From assembly GCF_014295035.1 (NCBI RefSeq), contig NZ_CP060404.1:62001-126000 (forward strand): 64,000 nt of DNA. Reading direction: 5' to 3'. The notes under the pieces are model-generated. The model was not told the DNA's origin. It did no database searches and saw only the letters and a program-made list of their open reading frames with translations. This document shows positions 1 to 9,623 of this stretch, one piece after another (positions within the stretch are counted from its first letter, which is position 1; each line of letters opens with the position of its first letter). A program made the translations under genes and the position numbers. The DNA comes from Streptomyces buecherae. GTDB taxonomy: Bacteria > Actinomycetota > Actinomycetes > Streptomycetales > Streptomycetaceae.

Positions 1-1432
1 ACACGCCCTTGGTCTCGGTGAACACGTCCAGCGCCTGGGAACCCATCTCCCGCCCCCACCCGCTGGCCCCGAAGCCGCCCCAGGGCGCCGCGGGGTCGGG
101 GACCGGCGGCATGTTGACGAACACGGCGCCGGCGCGGATGTCCGCGGCGAGCCGGTGGGCCGTGGACAGGTCCCTGGTCCAGATCGCCGCCGCCAGCCCG
201 TACCGGGTGTCGTTGGCCCGCGCCGCCAACTCGTCCTCGTCCTCGTAGCTGAGCACGGGCAGCACGGGGCCGAACACCTCCTGGCGGGCGATGGCCATCT
301 CGTCGCGTACGCCGGCGAAGACGGTGGGCCGGTAGAAGTTGCCGCTCTCCAGGTCGCCGTCGGCGCGCGCCCCGCCGGTGACCAGTTCGGCTCCCTCGGC
401 CACGCCCTCCTTGACCAGGGTGTCCACCCGTCGCAGGTGCTCGTCGCTCACCAGCGGTCCAAGATCGGTCTCCGGGGCCAGGCCGGGCCCCAGGCGCAGG
501 GCGGCGACGGCCGCCGCGAGCTTCTCGGTGAACTCCTCGGCCCGGCGCCGGTCGACGTAGAAGCGCGCGTAGGCGGCGCAGACCTGTCCGCTGTTGAGCA
601 GCGCGCCCTGGACGTTGCCCCGCACGGCGGCGTCGATGTCGGCGTCCCTGGCGATGATGCTGGGCGCCTTGCCGCCCAGTTCCAGGGTGACCCGCTTGAG
701 GTCGTTGGCCGACGCCCGGACGATGCCCTGGCCCACCTCGGTGGAGCCGGTGAAGGAGACCTTGTCCACCCGGGGGTGCTCCACCAGGGCCCGGCCCGTC
801 GCGGGGCCGCCGGTGAGCACGTTCACCACGCCCGGCGGGAAGCCGGCCTCCTCGCACAGCCGCGCCAGGTGCAGGCTGGACAGCGGCGTCTGCTCGGCCG
901 GCTTGAGAATCACGGTGTTTCCGCAGGCCAGCGCGGGTGCCATCTTCCACGAGGCGATCATGAGCGGGAAGTTCCAGGGGGTGATCAGCGCGCACACCCC
1001 GACCGGCTCGCGCCGCGTGAAGTGCGTGGTGTCCGGGAAGGAGACCGGGCTGACCGCTCCCTCGATCTTGGTGACCCAGCCCGCGTAGTAGCGGAAGTGC
1101 TCCGCGGCCCCCGCGACGCTGACGGTACGGGCCACCCCCAGTGGCTGGCCCTGGTCGCGGGTCTCCAACTCCGCGAGCCGGGTCGCGTCGCGGTCGATCA
1201 ACTCGGCGACCCGCCAGAGCAGTTTGGCGCGTTCGGCGGCGGGCAGCCTGGCCCACGCGGGGTCCGTCAGCGCCTGCCGCGCGGCCCCCACGGCGGCGTC
1301 CACGTCGGCCTCCGCCGCCTCGGCGCAGGTTCCGATGACCGATCCGGTGGCGGGGTCCAGGGTGGTGAACTCCGCCCCGTCGGCGGCGGCCGTCCACTCG
1401 CCCGCGATGAAGAGCCGGCCTCGCACGTCCAT
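1..1432 (-). CDS. Aldehyde dehydrogenase (NAD(P)+-dependent), 3' end cut by window edge
   Basis: Minus-strand gene beginning at ATG 1432 (MDVRGRLFIAGEW). About 477 residues are visible and only a short C-terminal tail can be missing. It is a class 1/2-type ALDH, oxidising an aldehyde to the acid. The ITPWNFP motif is near residue 155, the general-base motif LELGGKAP near 250, and the catalytic Cys is Cys285 in the GQVCAA motif. The C-terminal PWGGFGASG motif is also present. It lies 57 bp downstream of the TetR gene in the same direction, so it is probably the last gene of the peptide-type ABC transporter operon. Its substrate cannot be read from sequence; an aldehyde derived from the imported compound is a fair inference. 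Confidence 0.9.
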   Translation of the reverse strand, partial: MDVRGRLFIAGEWTAAADGAEFTTLDPATGSVIGTCAEAAEADVDAAVGAARQALTDPAWARLPAAERAKLLWRVAELIDRDATRLAELETRDQGQPLGVARTVSVAGAAEHFRYYAGWVTKIEGAVSPVSFPDTTHFTRREPVGVCALITPWNFPLMIASWKMAPALACGNTVILKPAEQTPLSSLHLARLCEEAGFPPGVVNVLTGGPATGRALVEHPRVDKVSFTGSTEVGQGIVRASANDLKRVTLELGGKAPSIIARDADIDAAVRGNVQGALLNSGQVCAAYARFYVDRRRAEEFTEKLAAAVAALRLGPGLAPETDLGPLVSDEHLRRVDTLVKEGVAEGAELVTGGARADGDLESGNFYRPTVFAGVRDEMAIARQEVFGPVLPVLSYEDEDELAARANDTRYGLAAAIWTRDLSTAHRLAADIRAGAVFVNMPPVPDPAAPWGGFGASGWGREMGSQALDVFTETKGV

Positions 1433-1489
1433 AGGAGATCCCTTTCTTGGCCTGGGGCGCGCTCCACGAGCGCTCCCGCGGGAGGTGGA

Positions 1490-2080
1490 TCAGTCGGTGA
1501 TGTTGCGCATCAGCCGGTCGACATGGGCGCGGTGTTCGGGGATCAGCTCGCCGCTGGGGAACATCAGGCAGGTGACGTTGGCCCCGATGGACATGCTGAT
1601 GACCTCGCCGGCCAGCGCGGTCACGGTCGGCGCCTCGGGTGACTCGCCCCGGTCGCGCGCCTCGGCGATCCGCACCGCGAGCCGCCTGCGCCACTCCCTG
1701 AGGTGCTCGCGGTAGAGGGTGGCGAGTTCCTCGTTGGCCACCGAGTGCTCCCACAGGGAGAGCAGCACGCGGGCGGAGTCGATGCGGTACGTGTCCAGCG
1801 GCAGCGTCACCTCGATGTCGTGCCGCAGCGCCTCCTTCGGGTCGAGCGAGGGATCGCCGTCGTTGATCCGCTCGTTCATCTCCGCGAGCACGCTCTGGAA
1901 CGTGGCGGCCACGATGCTGTCCTTGCTGGGGAAGTAGCGCTTGAGCGCACCGTTGGCGAATCCCGCCTCAGCGACGATGCTCCTCATGGTCGCGGCCTCG
2001 AAGCCGCCCTGGATGATGAGCTTCTTCGCGACGGCGACGATCTCTCGCCGGCGCTGATCGTGGTCGATAATCTTCGGCAT
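1490..2080 (-). CDS. TetR/AcrR-family transcriptional regulator
   Basis: 196 residues starting MPKIIDHDQRRREIV. The N-terminal helix-turn-helix (about residues 10-55) has the usual TetR pattern: an A-x-x-L-I-x-x-G-F segment, then MRSIVAEAGFANGALKRYF. The C-terminal ligand domain is typical of the family. A much longer reading frame runs upstream, but that part is antisense/frame shadow of the ABC ATPase; the start at 2080 gives the family's normal length. The gene begins only 8 bp after the ATPase gene stop, so it is embedded in the transporter operon, which suggests autoregulated control of import and of the downstream aldehyde dehydrogenase. The inducer is unknown. Confidence 0.9.
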   Translation of the reverse strand: MPKIIDHDQRRREIVAVAKKLIIQGGFEAATMRSIVAEAGFANGALKRYFPSKDSIVAATFQSVLAEMNERINDGDPSLDPKEALRHDIEVTLPLDTYRIDSARVLLSLWEHSVANEELATLYREHLREWRRRLAVRIAEARDRGESPEAPTVTALAGEVISMSIGANVTCLMFPSGELIPEHRAHVDRLMRNITD

Positions 2081-2088
2081 AGTTGTCC

Positions 2089-2939
<851 letters not shown>

Positions 2940-2943
<4 letters not shown>

Positions 2944-4736
2944 GCGCGCACCGTCCGTCCGGCCTTGTTCCAGGCCGCGTCCAGTTCGGCGCGGCTCTCG
3001 GTGTCGTCCTGCGAGGCTTTGATGAGCTCCGCGGTGTACGGGTCGCCGGGGTGGGCGAAGATCTGCTCGACCGCGCCGGTCTCGATGACCCGGCCGTCCT
3101 TCATGACGGCGACCCGGTCGCAGATGTCGGCGACCACGCCGAAGTTGTGGGTGACGATGACGAGCGCCATCCCGTACTCCCGCTGCAGCTCGCGCAGGAG
3201 TTCGAGCACCTCGGCCTGGACCGTGACGTCGAGCGCCGTGGTGGGTTCGTCGGCGACCAGCAGGCTGGGGTTGCCGGCGACGGCCCCCGCGATCAGGACG
3301 CGCTGGGCCATGCCGCCGGAGATCTGGTGCGGGTGGCAGGCCAGTACGCGGTCGGGGTCGGTGATGCCGACCCGCAGCAGCACCTCGCGGGCCCGCTCCC
3401 GGGCCTGTGCCCTGGTCAGCTTGTGTACCGCCCGCAGGGGTTCCATGAGTTGGTGGCCGACGGTGTAGCAGGGGTCGAGGTTGCTCATCGGCTCCTGGGG
3501 CACGTAGCCGATCCGGGTGCCGAGCAGTGCGTGTCGGCCGGCCCGTGACAGGTCGCCGACCGGCTGGCCACCGATCCAGATGCCGTCGGCCGTGGCCCGG
3601 CCGTCGGCGGGGAGCAGGTCGAGGGCGGAGAAGACGGTCTGCGACTTGCCGGAGCCCGACTCGCCGACGATGCCCAGCACCTCTCCGGGGGCGACGTCCA
3701 GGCAGACGCCGCGTACGACCCGCTTGTCGCCGTGTGGTGTGCGGTAGCTGACCCGGAGGTTGTCGATGCGCAGCGCGCTGGCCTCGACGGGGTGCACGAG
3801 TGCGCCGGTCCTGTCGGTGGCCTCCTCGGGCGCCTGCTCGGCGGAGCGCCGGCGGCGGGGTGCCGGCTCGCCGCGTACGCTCACCAGGTCGGCCAGGGTC
3901 GAGCCCATGAAGGCGAGGGCGGCGATCGTGATGCCCAGCGCCGCCGACGGCCACAGCAGGATGAGCGGGTGGGTCAGCATGGTGCGGAACCCGTCGTTCA
4001 TCATCTGGCCCCAGTTGGCCTCCGACGCGGTGCCGATGCCGAGGAACTGCAGGCCGGTCTGCATGCCCATGGCGATGCCCGCGGTGAGGGCGGACTGGAT
4101 GATCACCGGCGCGTGCACGGCCCGCAGCACGTGGGTGTGGAGGATCTTGACGTGGGTGAGCCCGGCGACGCGGGCGGCGTCGATGTAGGGCTCCTTGCGC
4201 ACGGCCAGCGCCCTGGAGCGGGAGATGCGGTAGTAGCCCGGCGCCATGAACGCGCCGACCGTCACCATCAGCACCGTGAAGTCCGCTCCCGTGCCGGCGG
4301 CGACGATGAGCAGCACGATCATGCCGGGTACGGACTGCACGGCGTCGCTGATCCAGGAGAAGACCCGGTCGGTCAGGCCGCCGAAGTAGCCGGCCGCCAC
4401 TCCGGCCGGCACCCCGAGCGCGATCCCCGTCAGACAGGCGACGGCCGCCCCGTACAGGGTCGTGCGCGCTCCGAACAGCAGTCGGCTGAGGATGTCGCGG
4501 CCGGCCGAGTCGCCGCCCATCCAGTGGCTGGAGTCGGGCGGTGCCTGGGTGAGGGCGAAGTCGACGAAGTTGGGGTCGTGCGGGGCGAGCAGCGGGGCCA
4601 GCAGCCCGGCGACGACCACCAGGAGGAAGACCGCCAGCGCGGCGACCCCGACGGGGCGGCGCAGGTACCGGGACCACAGTCCTCGCCCCGCCGGGGCGGG
4701 CGCGGTCCCCTCTGCGGGGGTTACGGCGTCGATCAT
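2940..4736 (-). CDS. DppC-DppD fusion: ABC permease joined to ABC ATPase
   Basis: 598 residues. Residues 1 to about 287 form a DppC-type inner-membrane permease: a TM segment at 31-52, the DSAGRDILSRLLFGA entry motif, and an EPYIDAARVAG coupling-helix loop near 182-193. A charged linker (PAPRRRRSAEQ...) covers about 290-317. Residues 318-598 form a full ABC ATPase with Walker A GESGSGKS at 358-365, signature ISGGMAQR and Walker B LLVADEP. Permease and ATPase are usually separate genes in Dpp/Opp systems; this fused form is also known in actinomycetes. The ATG at 4736 overlaps the DppB stop (ATGA), and the 3' end overlaps the DppF start. Confidence 0.93.
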
Positions 4737-5674
4737 TTCTCGCGCACCTTCGGGTTGACCCACCCGAGCACGAGGTCGAGTAGGAAGTTGACGAGGACGA
4801 CGAACACGACCGTCACGACGGTCAGCCCGAGCAGGACCGGGATGTCGCCGATCTGGGAGGCCGACTGGGTGAGGCTGCCGATGCCCGGCAGGTTGAAGAT
4901 GATCTCGACGACGATGGCGCCGCCGAGCAGTCCCACGAACATCACCGCGAGCACGGTGAGCGCCGCGGGCGAGGCGTTGCGCAGCACATGCACGGTCACG
5001 CGCCGGGCGGAGAGTCCGCGGGCCCGCAGCGTGCGGACGAAGTCCTGGTTGTTGACCTCCTGGAAGCCGTTGCGGAGCTGTTCGGCGATCATCACGATCG
5101 CGCCGAGCGCCAGGGCGATCGAGGGCAGGGTGATGGAGCGCAGCCACTGCGTGCCGGAGTGGGACAGCGGCACGTAGCCGACGGCGGGGAACCACTGGAG
5201 CTTGATCGCGAAGGCCATGACGAGCATGAGGCTCACCCAGAAGCCGGGGAGGGCGAACAGGACCACCGAGGCGAGCTTGAGGACGCGGGCCAGGACGCCG
5301 CCGGGGTTCAGCCCGGTGGCCACGCCGACGACGAGCCCGACGACGGCCGCGAGCAGCGTGGCGGCGACCACGATCGACAGGGTGACGGGCACGCGCAGTT
5401 CGATCTGGTCCGAGACGGGTTGGAAGTTGCGCCATGAGGTCCCGAAGTCGCCGCGCACCGCGTGCGAGAGCCAGTCCCAGAACTGCGTCATGAGCGGGCG
5501 GTCCAGGCCGAGTTGCTCCCGCAGCGCCGCCCGCTGGGCGGGGGTGGCACTGTCGCCGAGCAGGCCGGGGGTGGGATCGCCGATGGCCAGGTGGGCCAGG
5601 AAGAAGGAGGCGGACGTGACGACCACCAGGAGGACGGCCCCTGACAGCAGGCGCCGAAGCGTGAATCTGATCAT
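4733..5674 (-). CDS. Dpp/Opp-type ABC transporter permease (DppB-like)
   Basis: 313 residues with six predicted membrane segments. The first is at residues 9-30 (LLSGAVLLVVVTSASFFLA), followed by the DppB-family periplasmic stretch with GDPTPGL and LGLDRPL. The coupling motif is in FVRTLRARGLSARRVTVHVLRNA. The C-terminus is NPKVREK. It pairs with the permease half of the DppC-DppD fusion to form the transmembrane channel of a solute importer. It is 61 bp downstream of the binding-protein gene and four-base coupled to the next gene. Confidence 0.94.
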   Translation of the reverse strand: MIRFTLRRLLSGAVLLVVVTSASFFLAHLAIGDPTPGLLGDSATPAQRAALREQLGLDRPLMTQFWDWLSHAVRGDFGTSWRNFQPVSDQIELRVPVTLSIVVAATLLAAVVGLVVGVATGLNPGGVLARVLKLASVVLFALPGFWVSLMLVMAFAIKLQWFPAVGYVPLSHSGTQWLRSITLPSIALALGAIVMIAEQLRNGFQEVNNQDFVRTLRARGLSARRVTVHVLRNASPAALTVLAVMFVGLLGGAIVVEIIFNLPGIGSLTQSASQIGDIPVLLGLTVVTVVFVVLVNFLLDLVLGWVNPKVREK

Positions 5675-5735
5675 GTGAAGACCCCTCTGGGGGCGGCGTC
5701 GCCCGCACGCCGGGCGTCCGCCGCCGGAACGGGAA

Positions 5736-7247
5736 CTAGCCGCGCTGGAGGAACCGCAGGGTCGGGAACATCATCCCGGTGATGGGGGTCACCGTGATGC
5801 CCTTCTTGCTGAAGTAGGTGTTGTCCGCCTGGTACCAGACGTCCTGCCATGCCTGATCGGTAACTTCCGCGTTGAGCCGGCGGATCACCGCGAGTTGCTC
5901 CTTGCCGGTCGTGGCGCCGATCTTGCCGAGCAGTCCGTGAAGCTCGGGGAACGCCTCGGTCGAGGGGTTGGGGTTGAACCACTGCTGGGAGGCGATCCGG
6001 CCGTCCACCGACGCCGCGGCGTTGGAGTCCAGGGCCACGACCGCGACGAACATCGGGTAGGTCGCGGCGTTCTTCTGGTAGTCGGCGGGCGACAGGTTCT
6101 TCCAGGTCACCTTGATGCCGATCTGGCCGAGGATCTGCTGGACGGCGGGCTGCCAGGGTTGGAAGATCGATGACATCGGCATGGTGACACGGAACCCGTC
6201 GGCGTAACCCGCTTCGGCCATGAGTTGCTTGGCCTTCTCCAGGTCGAAGGCGTACCGGTCGTTGAGCGAGGCGTCGTAGGCCGGGTCGCCGGCGGGGAAG
6301 ACCTGGTTGGTGGCCACCCCCGCGCCCTGGCCCACCGACTTGAGGATGGCCGCGCCGTCGAAGGCGTGGTTGATGGCGCGCCGCACCCGTACGTCACCCA
6401 GCGGCTTGAGTTGTCCGCCCGTGCGGTCGGTGAACTGGATGCCCACCCAGGTGGCGACCTTGGACGCGATGTTCCAGCCGTTGCGCTTGGCGTGCGGGGT
6501 GTCCGCGGCGTTGGCGTAGGCGACGTCCAGTTGTCCCGAGAGCATGGCGTTGAAGCTCGCGGTCGGGTCGGCGATCGGCAGGACGCGCACGGACTCGAAC
6601 GGGTAGGTGCGGCGGTCCCAGTGTTGCGGCTTGCGGGTGAAGGCGTACTGCGATCCGGGGGTCGAGTCACCCTGGTCGTAGGTGTACGGGCCCGATCCGA
6701 CGGGCCGGGCGACGAGCGACTTGGCCTTGATCGCGGCCGGGGACGCCATCCAACTGCGTCCCAGGCCCATGTTGTACAGCAGGGCGTCGTCCTTCTTCTT
6801 CAGGCGAAGGGCGATGGTGTGCGCGTCGACCCGGCGTACGTCGGCGACGTTGGCGTAGGTCTGGCCGGAGCGGACGCCGGCCTTGAGGTGGTTGAGGTTG
6901 GCCACCGCGGCGGCGGCGTCGAAGGACTTGCCGTCGGTGAAGGTGACTCCGGAGCGTAGCCGCATGGTGAGCGTCAGGCGGTCCGGGGAGTACGTCCAGG
7001 AGGTGGCGAGTGCCGGGATGGGCTGGGACTTCTCGTCCAGGGCGACCAGCGGGTCGTAGACGGCTGACAGGTAGGGGCCGTCGAAGCCGATGTCGGCCTG
7101 TGCCGGGTCCCAGGAGGTGACGTCGAGGAGGGTGCCGATCCTGATCTTCTCGACGGGTCCGTCGCCGGAGCTGGCTCCGGCGTTCGTACAGGCGGCCAGC
7201 GCGAGGGCGACGACCGCGACAAGTGTGGCTCTCCAGATCCTCTGCAT
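5736..7247 (-). CDS. Solute-binding lipoprotein of Dpp/Opp-type ABC importer (SBP family 5)
   Basis: 503 residues. The lipoprotein signal peptide ends in a LALAAC lipobox with the lipidated Cys at residue 20. The mature part is an SBP_bac_5 protein: IGTLLDVTSWDPAQADIG near 40-58, the LTLTMRLRSGVTFTDGKSFDAAA block near 105-128, and the DVRVRRAINHAFD block in the middle. The ATG at 7247 follows an AGAGAAGA stretch; a longer upstream reading frame has no signal peptide at its start and is rejected. It is the first gene of the operon and sets its substrate specificity. The family binds peptides, nickel, opines and glycosides, so the ligand stays open; the setting suggests a small aromatic or peptide-linked compound. 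Confidence 0.92.
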   Translation of the reverse strand: MQRIWRATLVAVVALALAACTNAGASSGDGPVEKIRIGTLLDVTSWDPAQADIGFDGPYLSAVYDPLVALDEKSQPIPALATSWTYSPDRLTLTMRLRSGVTFTDGKSFDAAAAVANLNHLKAGVRSGQTYANVADVRRVDAHTIALRLKKKDDALLYNMGLGRSWMASPAAIKAKSLVARPVGSGPYTYDQGDSTPGSQYAFTRKPQHWDRRTYPFESVRVLPIADPTASFNAMLSGQLDVAYANAADTPHAKRNGWNIASKVATWVGIQFTDRTGGQLKPLGDVRVRRAINHAFDGAAILKSVGQGAGVATNQVFPAGDPAYDASLNDRYAFDLEKAKQLMAEAGYADGFRVTMPMSSIFQPWQPAVQQILGQIGIKVTWKNLSPADYQKNAATYPMFVAVVALDSNAAASVDGRIASQQWFNPNPSTEAFPELHGLLGKIGATTGKEQLAVIRRLNAEVTDQAWQDVWYQADNTYFSKKGITVTPITGMMFPTLRFLQRG

Positions 7248-7396
7248 GGAATCTTCTCTCAAGTAAGAGGGGCGCTGATGCCAGATCGAGCCGGGAGAGG
7301 AAACCGCAGGTCCTCTTGGCCGTCGCAACGCTCGGCCCAAAGACGGGGGCGGGTGCCTGAAGGAGTTCCCCTGCCCGCCATCTCACGTGTCGTGGC

Positions 7397-7411
7397 CGTT
7401 AGTCTACGGTC
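7397..7411. promoter_or_regulatory. Candidate operator upstream of the ABC importer operon
   Basis: The 15-mer CGTTAGTCTACGGTC lies about 150 bp upstream of the binding-protein start. A near-identical copy (14 of 15 bases, opposite orientation) sits in the divergent promoter at 17429-17443. Exact sharing of such a word by two promoters inside a catabolic island is best explained by a common regulator. The GTCTAC core resembles the GT-N2-AC half-site arrangement bound by FCD-type GntR proteins; that assignment is inference. Confidence 0.5.
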
Positions 7412-7415
7412 GTCG

Positions 7416-7467
7416 GCAAAAAAGGCAATGGCCCCGCCACAGCCAATTTGGCAGGGGCGGGGCCGTT
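7416..7467 (-). terminator. Rho-independent terminator with T-run
   Basis: GGCCCCGCC at 7430-7438 pairs with GGCGGGGCC at 7456-7464, with a smaller inner palindrome (GCCAATTTGGC). Read on the minus strand, the stem is followed within a few bases by six T. It lies between the methyltransferase stop (7505) and the next minus-strand promoter, so it ends the methyltransferase transcript. A clear T-run is not the rule for streptomycete terminators. Confidence 0.75.
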
Positions 7468-7504
7468 GTTCAGCCAGGTGCCGCGAGGGGTGGATTGGGG
7501 CCGG

Positions 7505-8494
7505 TCAGACGGCCTCGGCGACGATGACGCGCGGGCTTCCGGGCAGGGCCAGCACCTCGCGCTGACGCCAGCCGGCCGCCGTGAGCCAGGCCGTCACCTC
7601 GGACTCCGGGTAGACGACCGTACCGTCGATGACCAGGTACTCCCCCGCGTGCAGCGCGTCGATCGGGCGCTGGCGGTCGTCGTCGTCCAGCAGGAAGTCG
7701 AGCAGCAGCAGGGTGGCGCCGGCGCGCGCGGCGGCCCGGGCGTTGGCCAGGATGGCGCGGTTCTGCTCGGCGGTGAAGCGGTGGATCACGTGGTTGACCA
7801 TGACCAGGTCGTGCTCCCCGCCCGGGTCGGCCTCGGCGGTGGCCGCGGGATCGATCCGGGCCCGGTCGGTCAGGCCCGCCGCCGCCAGCGCCTCGGCGAT
7901 GGCCTCCGATGACTGCGGGTCGAAGACGAAGCGCGCCGACAGCTCCGGGTTGGCCTGGAGGGCGCCGATGGCGAAGGCCGGGGAGAGCCCGCCGAGGTCG
8001 AGCAGGTCGCGGTAGGGGCCGAAGTCGAAGGACCTGGCGAGCATGGCGGCGTGCAGCGCGTTGTAGCGCATGACCCCCGCCATGAACGACTTCCAGCGCT
8101 CCTCGTCCATCGCCAACTCGCCGGGCTTGGTCGTGTCGACGGTGGCATCGAACTGGAGCCAGTGGCCGTAGCTGATCTCGTTCAGGAAGGCGAGGAAGGG
8201 ATGCAGGTCGAGGTCGCCCTCGCCGGTCAGATGGGCGGCGGCGTCCGGCGCCAGGGAGTAGCGGCCCGCCCGGCGCTCGAGCAGCCCCAGCCCGTTCATG
8301 GCGTCGGCGAGTATCCGCGCCATGCGCTCGCTGACACCGGTCGACGAGGCCAGTTCGGCCACGTCGCGCTCGCCCTCGGCCAGGGCCCGGAAGAGTCCGA
8401 CGCGCGCGGCGGCGAAGAGTTGCTTGGCGCCCATGTAACCGGTGGCGATGTCCACGATGCGGTCGGGCGAGGCGTGCGTACTGGGTGCGGTCAT
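7505..8494 (-). CDS. SAM-dependent O-methyltransferase-like protein (OMT family 2)
   Basis: 329 residues. An N-terminal winged-helix dimerisation domain (about 15-95, with AELASSTGVSERMARILADAM) precedes a Rossmann-type methyltransferase domain. The family's glycine-rich motif I, normally DVGGGxG, reads LDLGGLSPAFA here, so the third glycine is lost. The NHVIH segment that carries the catalytic His is kept. Such enzymes methylate phenolic hydroxyls. The degenerate SAM loop leaves open weak SAM binding or a changed, non-methylating role, as known for some family members. It stands between the importer and an aldo/keto reductase; the 70-bp gap upstream could allow co-transcription with the reductase. 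Confidence 0.8.
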   Translation of the reverse strand: MTAPSTHASPDRIVDIATGYMGAKQLFAAARVGLFRALAEGERDVAELASSTGVSERMARILADAMNGLGLLERRAGRYSLAPDAAAHLTGEGDLDLHPFLAFLNEISYGHWLQFDATVDTTKPGELAMDEERWKSFMAGVMRYNALHAAMLARSFDFGPYRDLLDLGGLSPAFAIGALQANPELSARFVFDPQSSEAIAEALAAAGLTDRARIDPAATAEADPGGEHDLVMVNHVIHRFTAEQNRAILANARAAARAGATLLLLDFLLDDDDRQRPIDALHAGEYLVIDGTVVYPESEVTAWLTAAGWRQREVLALPGSPRVIVAEAV

Positions 8495-8564
8495 GGTGTC
8501 CTCCTGAAGGGTTGTCCTACGACTGTCGAACGGGTGCGCGCCCGCCCGCGGGCGGCGCCGTGCC

Positions 8565-9533
8565 TCACCAGGTGCCGTCCGCGGCCACGTCGCGATCGAG
8601 CCACAGGTCCGCCACCGCCTCGCGCAGCGCCGCCGCTCCCACCCGGTCGAGCAGGGCGATGGCGCCGACGTTGTCCTCCCACTGCGCCCGCCGGCTCACG
8701 CCGACCAGCACGTTCGCGGTGCCGGGGTTGGCCAGGCAGAAGGCGATGCCCAACTGGGCGGGGGACGCGCCGAACTCCTCGGCGACGCGGCGCACCTGGT
8801 CGTACGAGGCGGCGATGCGCTCGCGGATGCCGCCGACGTCGGCGCCGATCTTGCGGTTCGGGCGGAGGTTGCCGACCAGCAGGCCGCCCTCGAAGACGTC
8901 GGATGCCTGGAGGGCCAGCTCCCCGGAGTCGAACAGGGGCGCGTAGTAGCGGCCCTCGGCCATGGACCTGCGCGCCAGGCCGTACTTGAGCTGCGCGAAC
9001 GAGGGCGGTACCAGGCCCCGCTCGCGGGCGATGTCGAGCGCCGCGCGCAGGTCCGCGTACCGCCAGTTGTTCACACCCCAGGTGGCGAACCGGCCGGCCT
9101 CGATCTGCTCGGCGACGTCGGTGACGACACGCTCGACGTCCAGGTCGCCGAGGTAGTCGCCCACGACCACCATGTCGGCCCGGTCGACGCCCACCCGCTC
9201 CAGGGACGTCTCCATCTGCTGGGTGAACCCGGTGCCCGGGTAGTCCCAGAGCCAGAGCTTGCCGCAGAACTGCCAGTCGGAGCGGGCGAGACCGGCCTCC
9301 CGCACGGCGCGGCCGAAGATCAGGTCGGTGCGGGCGTTCTCCGCGTGCGGTCCCATGTTGTAGTGCGCGACGTCGAAGAAGGCGCAGTCGAGCTCCGCGG
9401 CCCGGGCGATCAGCGACACCGCGTCATCGAATTCCATTCGGTCCCAGGTGTTCCAGGACCCCAGTGCCAGCACCGGTACGTCGGGGCCACCAGGCCCCAA
9501 CCGACGGCGGGGCACGGACTGCGTAGTGCTCAA
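8565..9533 (-). CDS. Aldo/keto reductase family protein (paralogue 1)
   Basis: 322 residues, TIM-barrel AKR fold. The start motif RRRLGPGGPDVPVLALGSW and the Asp/Tyr segment FFDVAHYNMG are near the usual positions, and the catalytic Lys is in CGKLW. The fourth tetrad residue, normally His in a D-L-x-x-x-H strand, is replaced: the strand reads ADMVVVGDY. The cofactor motif near the C-terminus (LVGVSRRAQWEDNV) is recognisable. It is clearly paralogous to the protein encoded at 18678-19640, which has the same His replacement. An NAD(P)H-dependent carbonyl reductase or dehydrogenase role is likely but the substrate is unknown. It is divergent from the SDR gene across a 90-bp promoter region. Confidence 0.85.
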   Translation of the reverse strand: MSTTQSVPRRRLGPGGPDVPVLALGSWNTWDRMEFDDAVSLIARAAELDCAFFDVAHYNMGPHAENARTDLIFGRAVREAGLARSDWQFCGKLWLWDYPGTGFTQQMETSLERVGVDRADMVVVGDYLGDLDVERVVTDVAEQIEAGRFATWGVNNWRYADLRAALDIARERGLVPPSFAQLKYGLARRSMAEGRYYAPLFDSGELALQASDVFEGGLLVGNLRPNRKIGADVGGIRERIAASYDQVRRVAEEFGASPAQLGIAFCLANPGTANVLVGVSRRAQWEDNVGAIALLDRVGAAALREAVADLWLDRDVAADGTW

Positions 9534-9561
9534 AGCTCCTCCCGGAAGCCTCGGCTTTTTC

Positions 9562-9577
9562 GTCTACACTTGTATAC
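9562..9577. promoter_or_regulatory. Candidate GntR-type operator between AKR and SDR genes
   Basis: In the 90-bp divergent intergenic region the sequence GTCTACACTTGTATAC contains two GT-N2-AC cores (GTCTAC at 9562-9567 and the self-complementary GTATAC at 9572-9577), ten bases apart. Both cores recur in other promoters of this island (7397, 17429, 27397, 30050). The local AT-richness fits overlap with a promoter. The regulator assignment is inference. Confidence 0.45.
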
Positions 9578-9623
9578 TATACGGCCCACGCCGCGACAGG
9601 GGTCCCGGCGGAGGGGAGTGACA

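Noticed and set aside
155..1642. 495-codon open frame on the plus strand
   Set aside because: Antisense to the aldehyde dehydrogenase and TetR genes; Gly/Arg/Ala-rich low-complexity translation with no domain.
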